From positions 12,959,001 to 13,023,000 of the forward strand of contig NZ_JAPNKC010000001.1 of assembly GCF_026626705.1 (NCBI RefSeq): DNA of 64,000 bases. Reading direction: 5' to 3'. The notes under the pieces were generated by a model. That model ran no database searches. It was not told the DNA's origin and saw only the letters and a program-made list of their open reading frames with translations. The position numbers and the translations under genes were made by a program. Of this stretch, positions 7,093 through 42,895 are shown piece by piece; position 1 is the first letter of the stretch, and the number at the start of each line of letters is the position of its first letter. The DNA is from Pyxidicoccus sp. MSG2. GTDB taxonomy: Bacteria; Myxococcota; Myxococcia; Myxococcales; Myxococcaceae.

Positions 7093-9129
7093 TCAGGACA
7101 TCTGGAAGACGCGGAGCAGCACGAGCGCGCGCTGCAGGTCTCCAATGACGGAGATCTTCCCCGCACCGAACATCGACATGGCCTCGCCCGGGTCGTTGTA
7201 GAGCCGCTGGAAGTCGCTCTCGGAGAGCGCGAGCGAGATATCCGGCGTGCCACGGCCCTCGTACACGGTGGGCTGCGCGCGCGACAGGTCCAGGGTGAAG
7301 GTCCGCACGCCGCTCAGGCGCAGCTCGTACACCCCGCCCAGCGTCCGGGCCTCCTCCGCGTTGCGCTCCAGGGCCGGCTTGATCCGCTCGAGCAGCAGCG
7401 CTTCCAGGGACAGGTCCACGGCCGCCTCTGTCGCCGTCTTGAAGAAGATGCGGTCCTCCAACACCAGCGCATCCAGCGCGCAGCCGAGGAAGAACTTGAT
7501 TGCGTCCGCGGGCGTCTCGACGATGGGCATGCCCTTGCGGTTGAAGGAGGTATTCAGCAGCACGGAGATGCCGGTGACCGCCTTGAAGTCCTTCAACAGC
7601 CGGTAGTACGCGGGGGACACGTCCTCGGTCACCGTCTGGATGCGGGCCGAGTTGTCCTGGTGCACCACACTAGGCAGTTTCGAGCGCCACTCGGAGCGCA
7701 CCGGCGCCACCAAGATCATGTACGGGCTGTCGTATTCGCAGTCGAAGTAGGTGGAGCAGTCCTCCCGCAGCACGGACGGGGCGAAGGGGCGGAAGTCCTC
7801 GCGGAACTTCACCTTCGAGTTGATGAAGTCGCGCATCTCCGCCCGGCGCGGATCCGCCAGGATGCTGCGGTGGCCGAGCGCCCGCGGGCCGAGCTCCGAG
7901 CCGCCCTGGAACCAGCCCACCACCTTGCCATCCGCGAGCAGCTCCGCGGTACGCCGTGAGACGTCCTCCACCGGCTCTTCCTTCAAATGCTCGCCGTGCT
8001 GCTTCACGGCCGCCTCGAGCTCGTCGCGACGGTAGTGCCGGCCGAACGCCGAGGCGCCCGTGGCCTTTACCCGCTCCCGCTTGAGCACCTCCAGCCAGCC
8101 GTAATACGCGCAGCCCACCGCCAGGCCGTTGTCGCCCGCCGCTGGCTGGATGAACAGGTTCTTGAAGCGCGTCTGCGTGCGGATGAGCCGGTTGGCCACC
8201 GCGTTGAGCGCCACGCCGCCCGCGTAGACGAGGTTGTCCGACGGGGAGACCTCGTAGCGATGGTTCACCACGTGGAGGATGGCCCGCTCCACCTCGCGCT
8301 GCACCCACCACGCGAAGTCCGCGTGCGCCTGGAAGTGCTCCTTGAAGTCGGTCTTGTTGCGCGCCGGGCGCGTGAAGCGCTCCTGCCAGTCGTAGCGCAC
8401 GAAGACGCGGCCGTCCTTCAGGTCGAAGATGGGAAAGTCATGCTGGCCGGGGCGGCCGTAGGGCGCCAAGCCCATCAGCTTCCCAGGGTCCTCGAAGCCC
8501 GCGAAGACGTAGGTGCTCGCCGCCAGGTACATGCCTCCAATGGAGTGCATGGTGCTGCCAGGCCGCAGGGGGTAGTTCTTGAGAGCGAGGCCGCCCTCGG
8601 AGAAGTCCTTGTACACGGGGCGCAGCTGGCCCTGCGCGTAGCGGTAGTAACTGTCCTTCTCGTAGAAGAGGTGCCCCAGCTTCTCGGGCGGAACTTCCGG
8701 GAGGGTGCACCCCTTCAGGTCGAGGCAGTCGTCGTAGGAACTGCCACAGCCGTCGATGATGAGCACCGCGGCCTCGTCGAACGGCGAGGCGCCAATGGCG
8801 CTGTAGGCATGCGACAGGTGGTGGGAGATGGTGACGATGGGGACGTTCGTCCCCTTCACCATGCGGGGTCCGCGGTACCAGTCGTCGGCCCCCACGAGCA
8901 TGCCGAAGTTTTCGTTCTGCACCACGGCGGCCACGTCGTCGATGGTGATGCCCTCGGCCTGCAGGCAGTAGCTCACCGCGTCCGAGTCGTTGCCTCCATC
9001 ATGCTTGCGCCGGGTGATGCGCTCCTTCTCGATGGCCACGCAGATTCGCCCGTCCTTGATGAGGCACGCCGAGCCATCGTGGGAGAGGCCCGTGCCAAGG
9101 ACATAGGTGGGTCTGGTGCTCCGAGTCAT
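7093..9129 (-). CDS. NodU/TobZ-type O-carbamoyltransferase with C-terminal SCP2-like domain
   Basis: 678 residues. Enzymes of this family make carbamoyl-adenylate from carbamoyl phosphate and ATP and pass the carbamoyl to a hydroxyl of a natural product. The N-terminal Kae1-like part opens with GTGLSHDGSACL (residues 12-23), contains SHHLSHAYSA (102-111) with the metal-binding histidines, and DGCGSSYDD near 126. The C-terminal catalytic part (about 380-570) has ELGPRALGHRSILADPR, FREDFRPFAPSVL, and LLNTSFNRKGMPIVETP. Beyond about residue 580 there is an extra ~95 residues (YELRLSGVRTFTLDL, then DISLALSESDFQRL, then GAGKISVIGDLQRAL) that read as an SCP2 sterol-carrier-like domain, an unusual fusion. 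The gene is divergent from the dioxygenase-NRPS genes with 71 bp between the chosen starts. A tailoring enzyme for the NRPS product, acting on hydroxy-Asn or Ser, is inference. Confidence 0.88.
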   Translation of the reverse strand: MTRSTRPTYVLGTGLSHDGSACLIKDGRICVAIEKERITRRKHDGGNDSDAVSYCLQAEGITIDDVAAVVQNENFGMLVGADDWYRGPRMVKGTNVPIVTISHHLSHAYSAIGASPFDEAAVLIIDGCGSSYDDCLDLKGCTLPEVPPEKLGHLFYEKDSYYRYAQGQLRPVYKDFSEGGLALKNYPLRPGSTMHSIGGMYLAASTYVFAGFEDPGKLMGLAPYGRPGQHDFPIFDLKDGRVFVRYDWQERFTRPARNKTDFKEHFQAHADFAWWVQREVERAILHVVNHRYEVSPSDNLVYAGGVALNAVANRLIRTQTRFKNLFIQPAAGDNGLAVGCAYYGWLEVLKRERVKATGASAFGRHYRRDELEAAVKQHGEHLKEEPVEDVSRRTAELLADGKVVGWFQGGSELGPRALGHRSILADPRRAEMRDFINSKVKFREDFRPFAPSVLREDCSTYFDCEYDSPYMILVAPVRSEWRSKLPSVVHQDNSARIQTVTEDVSPAYYRLLKDFKAVTGISVLLNTSFNRKGMPIVETPADAIKFFLGCALDALVLEDRIFFKTATEAAVDLSLEALLLERIKPALERNAEEARTLGGVYELRLSGVRTFTLDLSRAQPTVYEGRGTPDISLALSESDFQRLYNDPGEAMSMFGAGKISVIGDLQRALVLLRVFQMS

Positions 9130-9145
9130 TCGTGGGTTCTCCAGG

Positions 9146-9173
9146 TTGAGAGCACCTCGATTCTAACTGTATT
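9146..9173 (+). promoter_or_regulatory. Candidate sigma-70-type promoter for the dioxygenase-NRPS genes
   Basis: In the 71-bp divergent intergenic region, TTGAGA (9146-9151) and TGTATT (9168-9173) are spaced 16 bp apart, 5/6 and 4/6 matches to the -35 and -10 consensus. A start about 7 bp on would place the mRNA 5' end some 20 nt before the ATG at 9201. The same AT-richer stretch must also hold the promoter for the carbamoyltransferase. Assignment by eye only. Confidence 0.35.
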
Positions 9174-9200
9174 GTGCCGCGCGACCGCCAGCCCTCCCCC

Positions 9201-10160
9201 ATGCTTCCCCTCACCCTCGATCCTCCCTCCCCGGACACTTCTCTTCTCGACTGGGTCGAACAACACCGCGAGCGTTGGCGCACGGCGCTCCTGGAGCACG
9301 GCGCCGTGCTCTTCCGGGGCTTCCACTTCGAAGGGCCCCAGGACTTCGAGAAGCTCTCCGGCGCGCTCTACGTGGACCCGCTGCGCTACGTCTACCGCTC
9401 CACCCCGCGCACGGAGGTGGGCCGAGGCGTCTACACCGCGACCGAGTACCCGCGGCAGGAGACGATTCCGCAGCACAACGAGAACGCCTACTCGGACAGC
9501 CGTCCGATGAACCTGTGCTTCCACTGCGTCACTCCCGCCGAGCAGGGCGGAGAGACGCCTCTGACGGACAACCGGCTGACCACCGCGAACATCCCCGAGC
9601 CCATCCGGCGGCGCTTCGAGGAGCGGCGCATCATGTACGTCCGCAACTACGGGCCTCGTGTGGACCTGCCCTGGCAGGTGGTGTTCCAGACGCAGGAGCG
9701 CTCCGAGGTCGAGGCGTACTGCCAGGCGCACGGCATCGAGTTCGAGTGGAAGGACAAGGACGGCACCCGGCTGCGCACGCGCCAGGTGCTGCCCGCCGTG
9801 GCCCGGCATCCCCTCACGGGAGAGACGTTCTGGTTCAACCAGGCGCACTTGTTTCACGTGAGCAGCCTGGCCCCCACCGCGCAGCAGGCGATGCAGATGC
9901 TCTTCAAGAAGGAGGATCTGCCGCGCAACGCCTACCACGGCGACGGGAGCGATATCGACGTGGCCGACCTGGAGGCCATTCGCAAGGCGTACCAGGACAC
10001 CCTCGTCACCTTCCCCTGGCAAAAGGGGGACGTGCTGCTCGTGGACAACATGCGGGTGACCCATGGGCGCAAGCCCTACGAGGGCACGGGCCGCAAGGTG
10101 CTGGTGTCCATGGGTGACTGCTACGCAGCCGACGTGAAGTCCCTCCAGACTCCGCGTTAG
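9201..10160 (+). CDS. TauD/TfdA-family Fe(II)/2-oxoglutarate dioxygenase (SyrP/AsnO-like hydroxylase)
   Basis: 319 residues from the ATG at 9201; an in-frame GTG at 9174 would add nine residues. The iron-binding facial triad is visible: His92-x-Glu94 in IPQHNENAYS and the distal His288 in VTHGRKPYEG, with Arg298 (TGRKVLV) as the 2-oxoglutarate anchor. The HxE form, rather than HxD, is typical of the SyrP and AsnO-like hydroxylases that act on amino acids in NRPS pathways. No signal peptide. It lies 188 bp upstream of the NRPS gene on the same strand and probably shares its transcript. Most likely beta-hydroxylation of an Asn or other residue, free or carrier-bound, creating a site for the carbamoyltransferase. 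The substrate is inference. Confidence 0.82.
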   Translation: MLPLTLDPPSPDTSLLDWVEQHRERWRTALLEHGAVLFRGFHFEGPQDFEKLSGALYVDPLRYVYRSTPRTEVGRGVYTATEYPRQETIPQHNENAYSDSRPMNLCFHCVTPAEQGGETPLTDNRLTTANIPEPIRRRFEERRIMYVRNYGPRVDLPWQVVFQTQERSEVEAYCQAHGIEFEWKDKDGTRLRTRQVLPAVARHPLTGETFWFNQAHLFHVSSLAPTAQQAMQMLFKKEDLPRNAYHGDGSDIDVADLEAIRKAYQDTLVTFPWQKGDVLLVDNMRVTHGRKPYEGTGRKVLVSMGDCYAADVKSLQTPR

Positions 10161-10348
10161 CGCGCCTGGGAAAGGATGACGGCCGCGGGCCCGGCGGGCT
10201 TTGCGCCAGGGGCGAGCCAGGGGGTATCGTCGCTCGGCTGCCTCCCCCTCCTTGTTGAAGTTCTTCGGAGCCTGCGCTCAAGGCGGCTGCGTCCTCGTTA
10301 CAGGGCGAACGCCGTGCCGAGCCTGGCGGTCCACAGCGATTCGTGACC

Positions 10349-38083
<27,735 letters not shown>

Positions 38084-38097
38084 ACCGCAGGCCTCAG

Positions 38098-38162
38098 GTT
38101 CGATTCCTGTCGGGTCATCGCCCTGCTTCCCAAGGCCTTGGAAGCAGGGCGTTTTTCTGTCC
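38098..38162 (+). repeat. Right flanking repeat: T-arm-like fragment plus terminator (attR-like)
   Basis: GTTCGATTCCTGTCGG is followed by GTCA and a CGCCCTGCTTCC...GGAAGCAGGGCG hairpin, TTTTT and CTGTCC. It begins 14 bp after the NRPS stop. Here the T-stem pairs (CAGG/CCTG around TTCGATT), so this copy keeps a little more of the ancestral tRNA-like structure than the one at 6969-7035. No upstream D- or anticodon arm was found; the preceding bases are NRPS coding sequence. Confidence 0.6.
38119..38156 (+). terminator. Strong Rho-independent terminator after the NRPS gene
   Basis: A perfect 12-bp stem CGCCCTGCTTCC / GGAAGCAGGGCG with a 9-nt loop, directly followed by five T's. It sits 36 bp beyond the NRPS stop in the right orientation to end the dioxygenase-NRPS transcript. 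Confidence 0.88.
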
Positions 38163-38281
38163 AGACCCCGGTCCTGAAGACTTTATCGGCAACTCGGTGC
38201 GCACCTCTCCCGACAATGGGAAATCCCCGCTTGGCGTGCGCCCCCCGTTCGAGAGCGTCGCTCTGATCCGAAGGAACCGAC

Positions 38282-39814
38282 ATGGCCATTGACTCGACCA
38301 GCCGCTCCACGACTCGCGTCTCCACTCCGCCGCGGACGAGCGCGCTTGTCGCGCCGACCTCGACGTCGTCCGGGCGGGGCACCACTCCGACGAACAACCG
38401 GGTGGGCACCTCCGGGGTGAGCTCGTTCGAGGGGACGAGCCGGACGGACCCCAATGCCATCCTGGGCCGCTACAACCCGACGGGCGCCTCGGACCGGACC
38501 GCGCGCCAGGACGGCATCCGGCAGGGAGGCCCTGCCGCCTCGCGCCAGATGGCGATGACCGACCTGCCGCGGCTGCAGCAGTACAAGGCGGACATTGAAT
38601 CGGTGGCGCAGGAGTACGGCTTCCCGCCGGCTTTGCTGGCCGCGATCATCAGCCGCGAGAGCCGCGGTGGCCAGGCGCTGGACGCCAACGGGCGCGGCGA
38701 CAACGGCAATGGCTACGGCCTGATGCAGGTGGACCGGCGCACCGCGGCGGGCGTCGGCGGTCCCCGCAGCCGCGAGAACATCGCGCAGGGCGCTGGAATC
38801 CTCCGGGACAAGCTCAACCAGGTGAAGCGCGACCACCCCAACTGGACCCCCGAGCAGCAGCTGCGCGGCGCGGTGGCCGCCTACAACGTGGGCGCCGGCA
38901 ACGTGCGGACCATCGAGGGGATGGACCGGGGCACCACCGGCGACGACTACTCCAGCGACGTGTGGGCCCGCGCGCAGGCGCTGGCGCCGCACTTCGGTGG
39001 CGCGCCGACCGGCGGCACGGAGAACCGGCCCGAGATCAACCCGGACCGTCCCGCCCCCGAGCGGAACCGGACGACGACCCCCTCCACGCGCGTGGCCAGC
39101 TTGAAGCAGGGCGCGGAGAGCCCGCAGGTCGGCTCGCTCCAGCGGCAGCTCAAGGCGGCCGGCGTCAACCCGGGCCCCATCGACAACAAGTTCGGCCCGA
39201 AGACCGAGGCGGCGGTGCGCCGGTTCCAGCAGGAGCACGGCCTGAAGGTGGACGGCATCGTGGGGCCGCGGACCCGGGCGGCGCTCGAGGCGAGCAGCGC
39301 TCCGGGCCAGCGTCCGACGACCACCGGCGGCGGCCGGCCCACCACCGGCACCACCGGCACCACCCCCAACCGGCCCACCACCGGCACCGGCGTCAATGGC
39401 ACCGCGCGGCTCAACAACTATCCCGCCGGCAAGGGCATGGCCACCGGCACCGTCACGGTGAACGGCAACACGTACCAGTTCAACTCCGGCTCGCGCAGTC
39501 TCTTCTCGGTTCCGCAGGGCGAGTTCCGGGTGACGGCGCATCGCAACAGCCGCTCCGACGCGGGCTTCACGCGGGATGGCGTCGGCTTCAGCTTCCGGCT
39601 CGAGGATCCTCGCCGCCCGGGCTCCGACAAGTTCTATGACTCTCGCGCGGGTCGCGACCGTGAGGCGCTGCGCATCCACCCGGACGGTGGCGCGACCGGC
39701 ACCGCGGGCTGCATCGGCATCGTCGGTGATGCGGCGACGTTGCGCCGGTTCCGCGACGACATGAACGCGGAGCTCCGCCGCAACGGCGGCTCGTACACGC
39801 TGCGCGTGCAGTAA
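38282..39814 (+). CDS. Multidomain peptidoglycan enzyme (lysozyme-like, PG-binding, L,D-transpeptidase-like)
   Basis: 510 residues. The ATG at 38282 follows an AAGGA site at 7-bp spacing. The first ~90 residues are Ser/Thr/Arg-rich and look disordered, with no signal peptide. Residues ~95-240 form a goose-type/transglycosylase-like lysozyme domain: YGFPPALLAAIISRESRGGQ (catalytic Glu in SRES), GYGLMQVD, AVAAYNVGAGNV. Residues ~285-335 are a PG_binding_1 domain (SLQRQLKAAGVNPGPIDNKF, AVRRFQQEHGLKVDGIVGP). A Thr/Gly/Pro linker leads to a C-terminal domain with LRIHPDGGATGTAGCIGI, a His...Gly-Cys pattern like YkuD-type L,D-transpeptidases. It probably cuts or remodels cell wall. The lack of an export signal suggests release by lysis, a dedicated secretion system or phage origin. 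Confidence 0.82.
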   Translation: MAIDSTSRSTTRVSTPPRTSALVAPTSTSSGRGTTPTNNRVGTSGVSSFEGTSRTDPNAILGRYNPTGASDRTARQDGIRQGGPAASRQMAMTDLPRLQQYKADIESVAQEYGFPPALLAAIISRESRGGQALDANGRGDNGNGYGLMQVDRRTAAGVGGPRSRENIAQGAGILRDKLNQVKRDHPNWTPEQQLRGAVAAYNVGAGNVRTIEGMDRGTTGDDYSSDVWARAQALAPHFGGAPTGGTENRPEINPDRPAPERNRTTTPSTRVASLKQGAESPQVGSLQRQLKAAGVNPGPIDNKFGPKTEAAVRRFQQEHGLKVDGIVGPRTRAALEASSAPGQRPTTTGGGRPTTGTTGTTPNRPTTGTGVNGTARLNNYPAGKGMATGTVTVNGNTYQFNSGSRSLFSVPQGEFRVTAHRNSRSDAGFTRDGVGFSFRLEDPRRPGSDKFYDSRAGRDREALRIHPDGGATGTAGCIGIVGDAATLRRFRDDMNAELRRNGGSYTLRVQ

Positions 39815-40151
39815 CGAGCACGAAGAGGCCGGAGCGGGTGCGCCCCCTCGTGGGGCGGCCCCGCCTCACGCAGGCGTCCCGCCCGGCGCCCGGCGTCTGG
39901 CCAGGTGGCGTCCTGGGCGAGCAGCGGCGAAAACTCCGGCCGCTGCTGCTCCAGGCCCACCCGCGGCGCCATCGACCCGGATTCGTCGCCCGAGACGTGG
40001 CGGCCTGCGCGCGGTAGCTCAAATCTCTCCGAGCAACCCAACGGGCCCCTGCCCTCAGTTGGGGCCCCATCGGATATAGCCGGCGGTGGTCACGCCATGG
40101 CTGTTCGCGAACGTCGTCTGTGCGCTGGCTTCCCCCGCGGGTTGTCTTCGC
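39815..40151. other. 337-bp interval without a recognisable gene
   Basis: It lies between the 3' ends of two convergent genes. It contains GC-rich inverted segments (for example CGCCCC...GGGGCG near 39840) that could stop transcription, but no T-run. Minus-strand frames are open but match no family that I recognise. No RNA gene is visible. Confidence 0.4.
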
Positions 40152-41489
40152 TCAGCGGCAGCCCTCGGCCGCCTTGCCAGGTCCGCCGTAGAAGAACCGG
40201 TTCTTCGTGCGCGAGGTGCTGCTGAAGGTGGGCTCGCTCACGGAGTAGCACCTGGCATCGGTGGCGACCGGCTTGGTGCTGGCGTCCCACCACCAGTAGG
40301 TGGTCGGGGCCCAGAAGTAGGTGAGGTTTCGGAAGTAGGCGGCATGGCTCCAGCCCTCGGACGCGAAGCGGCCGCTGCCCATCTGCGTCGCCGTGGCCTC
40401 GGGCGCGGAGGAGTCGTAGACCTCGCCGTACCAGGTGAGCTTGTCGGCGTTGTTCCGGATGCCCTGCGTCGAGAAGAGGAAGCCCTCGTTCTTGCAGGTG
40501 GAGGTCGTGTCGTTGTCCTTGCAGCGTGGGTAGTAGCCGATCCACTCGCCCAGGACCCGCACCCACCAGTTGCCCTGGTGCAGGCGCACCTCGATGTCCA
40601 TGACGTACTGTGCCTTCCCCTGGGCGCTCATGCCGATGAGCTTCGCGCCGGGCACGATCTTGGTGCTGACCTGCCGCCAGCCGTCGCACAACTGGTTGTA
40701 GCCCCCCTCCCAGTCTCCGTCCTCGGAGCCGTTGGTCCGGAAGTAGGTGAAGAGGTGGGGCTGCTTGTCACCATTGAGGGACTCGAGCTCGATCTTTCCC
40801 ACCTCGATGGCCTGAATGGGACTGCCCCGCATGACGGCGACCTGCGCGATGGACGTCTCATTGTCCACGGGCCCGGAGGTGTCCCAGAGGTTGACGATGG
40901 CCGCGCTGCCGAAGAAGGGGCCGCCCGTCTTGTTCCAGTTGCCGTAGTAGCGGTCATTCGAGGCGGGGGAAGGCTCGGGGAGGCGCTCGAAGACGTCCTC
41001 CGGGTTCTCGGGGGGCTCGGTCTCCAGGCGCAGGTAGTTCTCCACGTCGAAGCGGACGACGGGCACGGTGCCCTCAGGGCCTTGCGCCCACGGCTGGAGC
41101 TGGAGCTCCGTCTGCACGGGCGCGTCCTTGTCCTCGGGCCCCGGCGTCTCGGGCAGCGGCCTCGTGCCCTCGGGCATCTTTTCGTCGGCGGGCGGAGGCA
41201 TCTCCGGCACGTCGCGCGGGGCGGGCACCCAGTCGATGACCTGTCCCGAGTCCGTCTTCGTTGTGGCCACGATGTTCAGCCGGGCGAGGCGCGCGCGGAA
41301 GAACTCGCGGATGCGCTCGCGGCGCAGCTCCAGTTCCTTCTCGGTGAGCGGGGCCGTGGTGCGCCCGGTCCGGTCCGTGGAGGGCTCGGCCACGGTGGCC
41401 TCGGAGGCGGGCGCCTCCTGCGAGCCGCAGCCAGACAGAAACAGGTAGAGGAGGGTGACGCCCCGCAGGGCGGAGGACTTCCTGAGCAT
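40152..41489 (-). CDS. Neprosin-domain lipoprotein
   Basis: 445 residues from the ATG at 41489 (AGGAAG ribosome site). The signal peptide ends with LSGC at about residue 21, predicting a lipoprotein. The C-terminal ~250 residues match the neprosin (DUF239) fold: SIAQVAVMRG, NQLCDGWRQV, WWVRVLGEWIGYYP, a cysteine-bounded FLFSTQGIRNNADKLTWYGE segment, and QMGSGRFASEGW. In plant neprosin two glutamates are catalytic for cleavage after proline; the WYGEVY Glu lies where the second one is expected. The residues 60-170 are Pro/Glu-rich and probably a flexible stalk. Likely a surface or periplasmic prolyl peptidase or a related wall/protein-binding protein. Confidence 0.72.
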   Translation of the reverse strand: MLRKSSALRGVTLLYLFLSGCGSQEAPASEATVAEPSTDRTGRTTAPLTEKELELRRERIREFFRARLARLNIVATTKTDSGQVIDWVPAPRDVPEMPPPADEKMPEGTRPLPETPGPEDKDAPVQTELQLQPWAQGPEGTVPVVRFDVENYLRLETEPPENPEDVFERLPEPSPASNDRYYGNWNKTGGPFFGSAAIVNLWDTSGPVDNETSIAQVAVMRGSPIQAIEVGKIELESLNGDKQPHLFTYFRTNGSEDGDWEGGYNQLCDGWRQVSTKIVPGAKLIGMSAQGKAQYVMDIEVRLHQGNWWVRVLGEWIGYYPRCKDNDTTSTCKNEGFLFSTQGIRNNADKLTWYGEVYDSSAPEATATQMGSGRFASEGWSHAAYFRNLTYFWAPTTYWWWDASTKPVATDARCYSVSEPTFSSTSRTKNRFFYGGPGKAAEGCR

Positions 41490-41667
41490 GGCGCTTCCTG
41501 GGACGGATGTGATTGGGACCTGCCTCCCTCCAACGCGCGCGGCTTCAGTTCTTCCCGGCGCCGAGGAGATCGCCGATGGCAACCACGGGTAGGACTCCAC
41601 GAGTTGGACGAGGGTGCCCTGGCTCGCTCGTCATTGGAGGTATGGTCGCCGTTGAAGGAGAAACTCC

Positions 41668-42615
41668 ATGGCCTCGCCGTCCAGCACGCCGATTCACCTC
41701 GCGATCCACGCTGTCCGCCTCAACGCCAACAACCTGCTGCAGGACCCCAACGTGATGGGTGTTGCGGTCGGCAAGAAGCTCTCCGGCGGAAAAGACACCG
41801 GAGACCTCGCGGTGACCATCTTCGTCGCGCGCAAGCTGGGGCGCGGCGCGCTGCCCTCGAGCGCCCTGCTACCCTCGAAGCTGCTGATCTCCGGCAACGA
41901 GGTTCCCACCGACATCGTCGAGGCGAGCGGTCCGTTCTACCAACACGCGAACGTCTCCAGCGCCCTTCCGGCGAGGCCCGGCACCAGCATCGGCGAGGTC
42001 AGCGTCACCGCCGGCACCTTCGGCGCGGTGGTCTATGACAACAAGAGCGGTGCTCCGCTCATCCTGTCGAACAGCCACGTGCTCGCCAACAACAACCAGG
42101 CGCCTCTGGGTTCGCCCATCGTCCTACCAGCGCCCTATGACGGTGGCGTGGCACCGAGCAACACCATCGCAAAGCTGTCGAGGTTCATCCCCCTCATCCC
42201 CCAGGCCCAGGGCACGAACACGGTGGACGCGGCGGTGGCCAGCCCACTGGACGCCTCCAGCATCGACAACACGCCTCTCAACGGTGTGCCGGGGCCTGGC
42301 AAGAACAACCCCGCGGTCGGCCTGCTGTGGGGCGGTGACGGCGTCACCCTCAGCTTCTATTCGCCCATCGACACGGTGCTCGCCCTGCTCGATGTGCGCT
42401 TCGCGAGCGCGGACTCCACCCTGGCGCCAGCCATCGGCCAGCAGGTACAGAAGACGGGGCGCACCACGGAGAAGACCACGGGGAAGATCACCCACGTGAA
42501 CGCCACGCTCAGGGTTTCCATCATCGGCATCGGGATCGCCCTCTTCACCAATCAGTTCATCACCACGCTCATGTCGCAGGGAGGCGACAGTGGCGCGGTC
42601 GCCATCGCCGTGTAA
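41668..42615 (+). CDS. Trypsin-like serine protease, short C-terminus
   Basis: 315 residues. The ATG at 41668 follows AAGGAG. Catalytic triad candidates: His137 (SNSHVLAN), Asp187 (NTVDAAVA) and Ser308 (QGGDSGAV). The N-terminal ~80 residues (AIHAVRLNANNLLQDPNVMG, then VAVGKK) resemble the lead domain of Nal1-like trypsin-fold proteases. There is no signal peptide. The chain ends seven residues after the nucleophile, where chymotrypsin-fold proteases normally continue for another 20 or more residues (the last strands). It may therefore be truncated or of a minimal type. It is on the opposite strand to the neprosin-like gene, sharing an upstream region. Confidence 0.68.
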   Translation: MASPSSTPIHLAIHAVRLNANNLLQDPNVMGVAVGKKLSGGKDTGDLAVTIFVARKLGRGALPSSALLPSKLLISGNEVPTDIVEASGPFYQHANVSSALPARPGTSIGEVSVTAGTFGAVVYDNKSGAPLILSNSHVLANNNQAPLGSPIVLPAPYDGGVAPSNTIAKLSRFIPLIPQAQGTNTVDAAVASPLDASSIDNTPLNGVPGPGKNNPAVGLLWGGDGVTLSFYSPIDTVLALLDVRFASADSTLAPAIGQQVQKTGRTTEKTTGKITHVNATLRVSIIGIGIALFTNQFITTLMSQGGDSGAVAIAV

Positions 42616-42694
42616 CGCGGGGAGGCGCTCGACCTCTCCCTCTTCGAGCGGCTGATGCGCATCAAGGCTGAAGCAGGTAGCCGCGGCTGGCGAA

Positions 42695-42714
42695 CCCACC
42701 ACCCACGTGGTGGG
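42695..42714. promoter_or_regulatory. Inverted repeat upstream of pilY1
   Basis: CCCACCAC-CCAC-GTGGTGGG, a perfect 8-bp inverted repeat about 180 bp before the pilY1 start. A second palindrome, CGACATGTCG, lies at 42785-42794. Either may be an operator or a weak terminator for the protease gene; no T-run follows the first. Function is not known. Confidence 0.35.
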
Positions 42715-42895
42715 GGACGTCAGAACGATGGCGCACATGCCAGCGGAGGGTTTCGAGGGTTTCGCCCCTCCGGGTCGCGCGATTCGACATGTCGTCATGT
42801 GGCCATTTTCGCGGTTGGGGGGTCTTCCTTGGCCCACCAAAGGTCCGCCGGGCCCCTCCCCTCCCCGGGCACCTTCGCAAAGCCAGGAGAGTGGA

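Noticed and set aside
38085-38120. Complete tRNA gene just after the NRPS
   Set aside because: The bases 5' of the T-arm are the NRPS coding end and stop codon; no D- or anticodon arm can be drawn.
39970-40080. tRNA-like stretch (GCGGTAGCTCA...) near 40010
   Set aside because: Only a D-arm-like string is present; no anticodon stem or T-loop follows at the right spacing.
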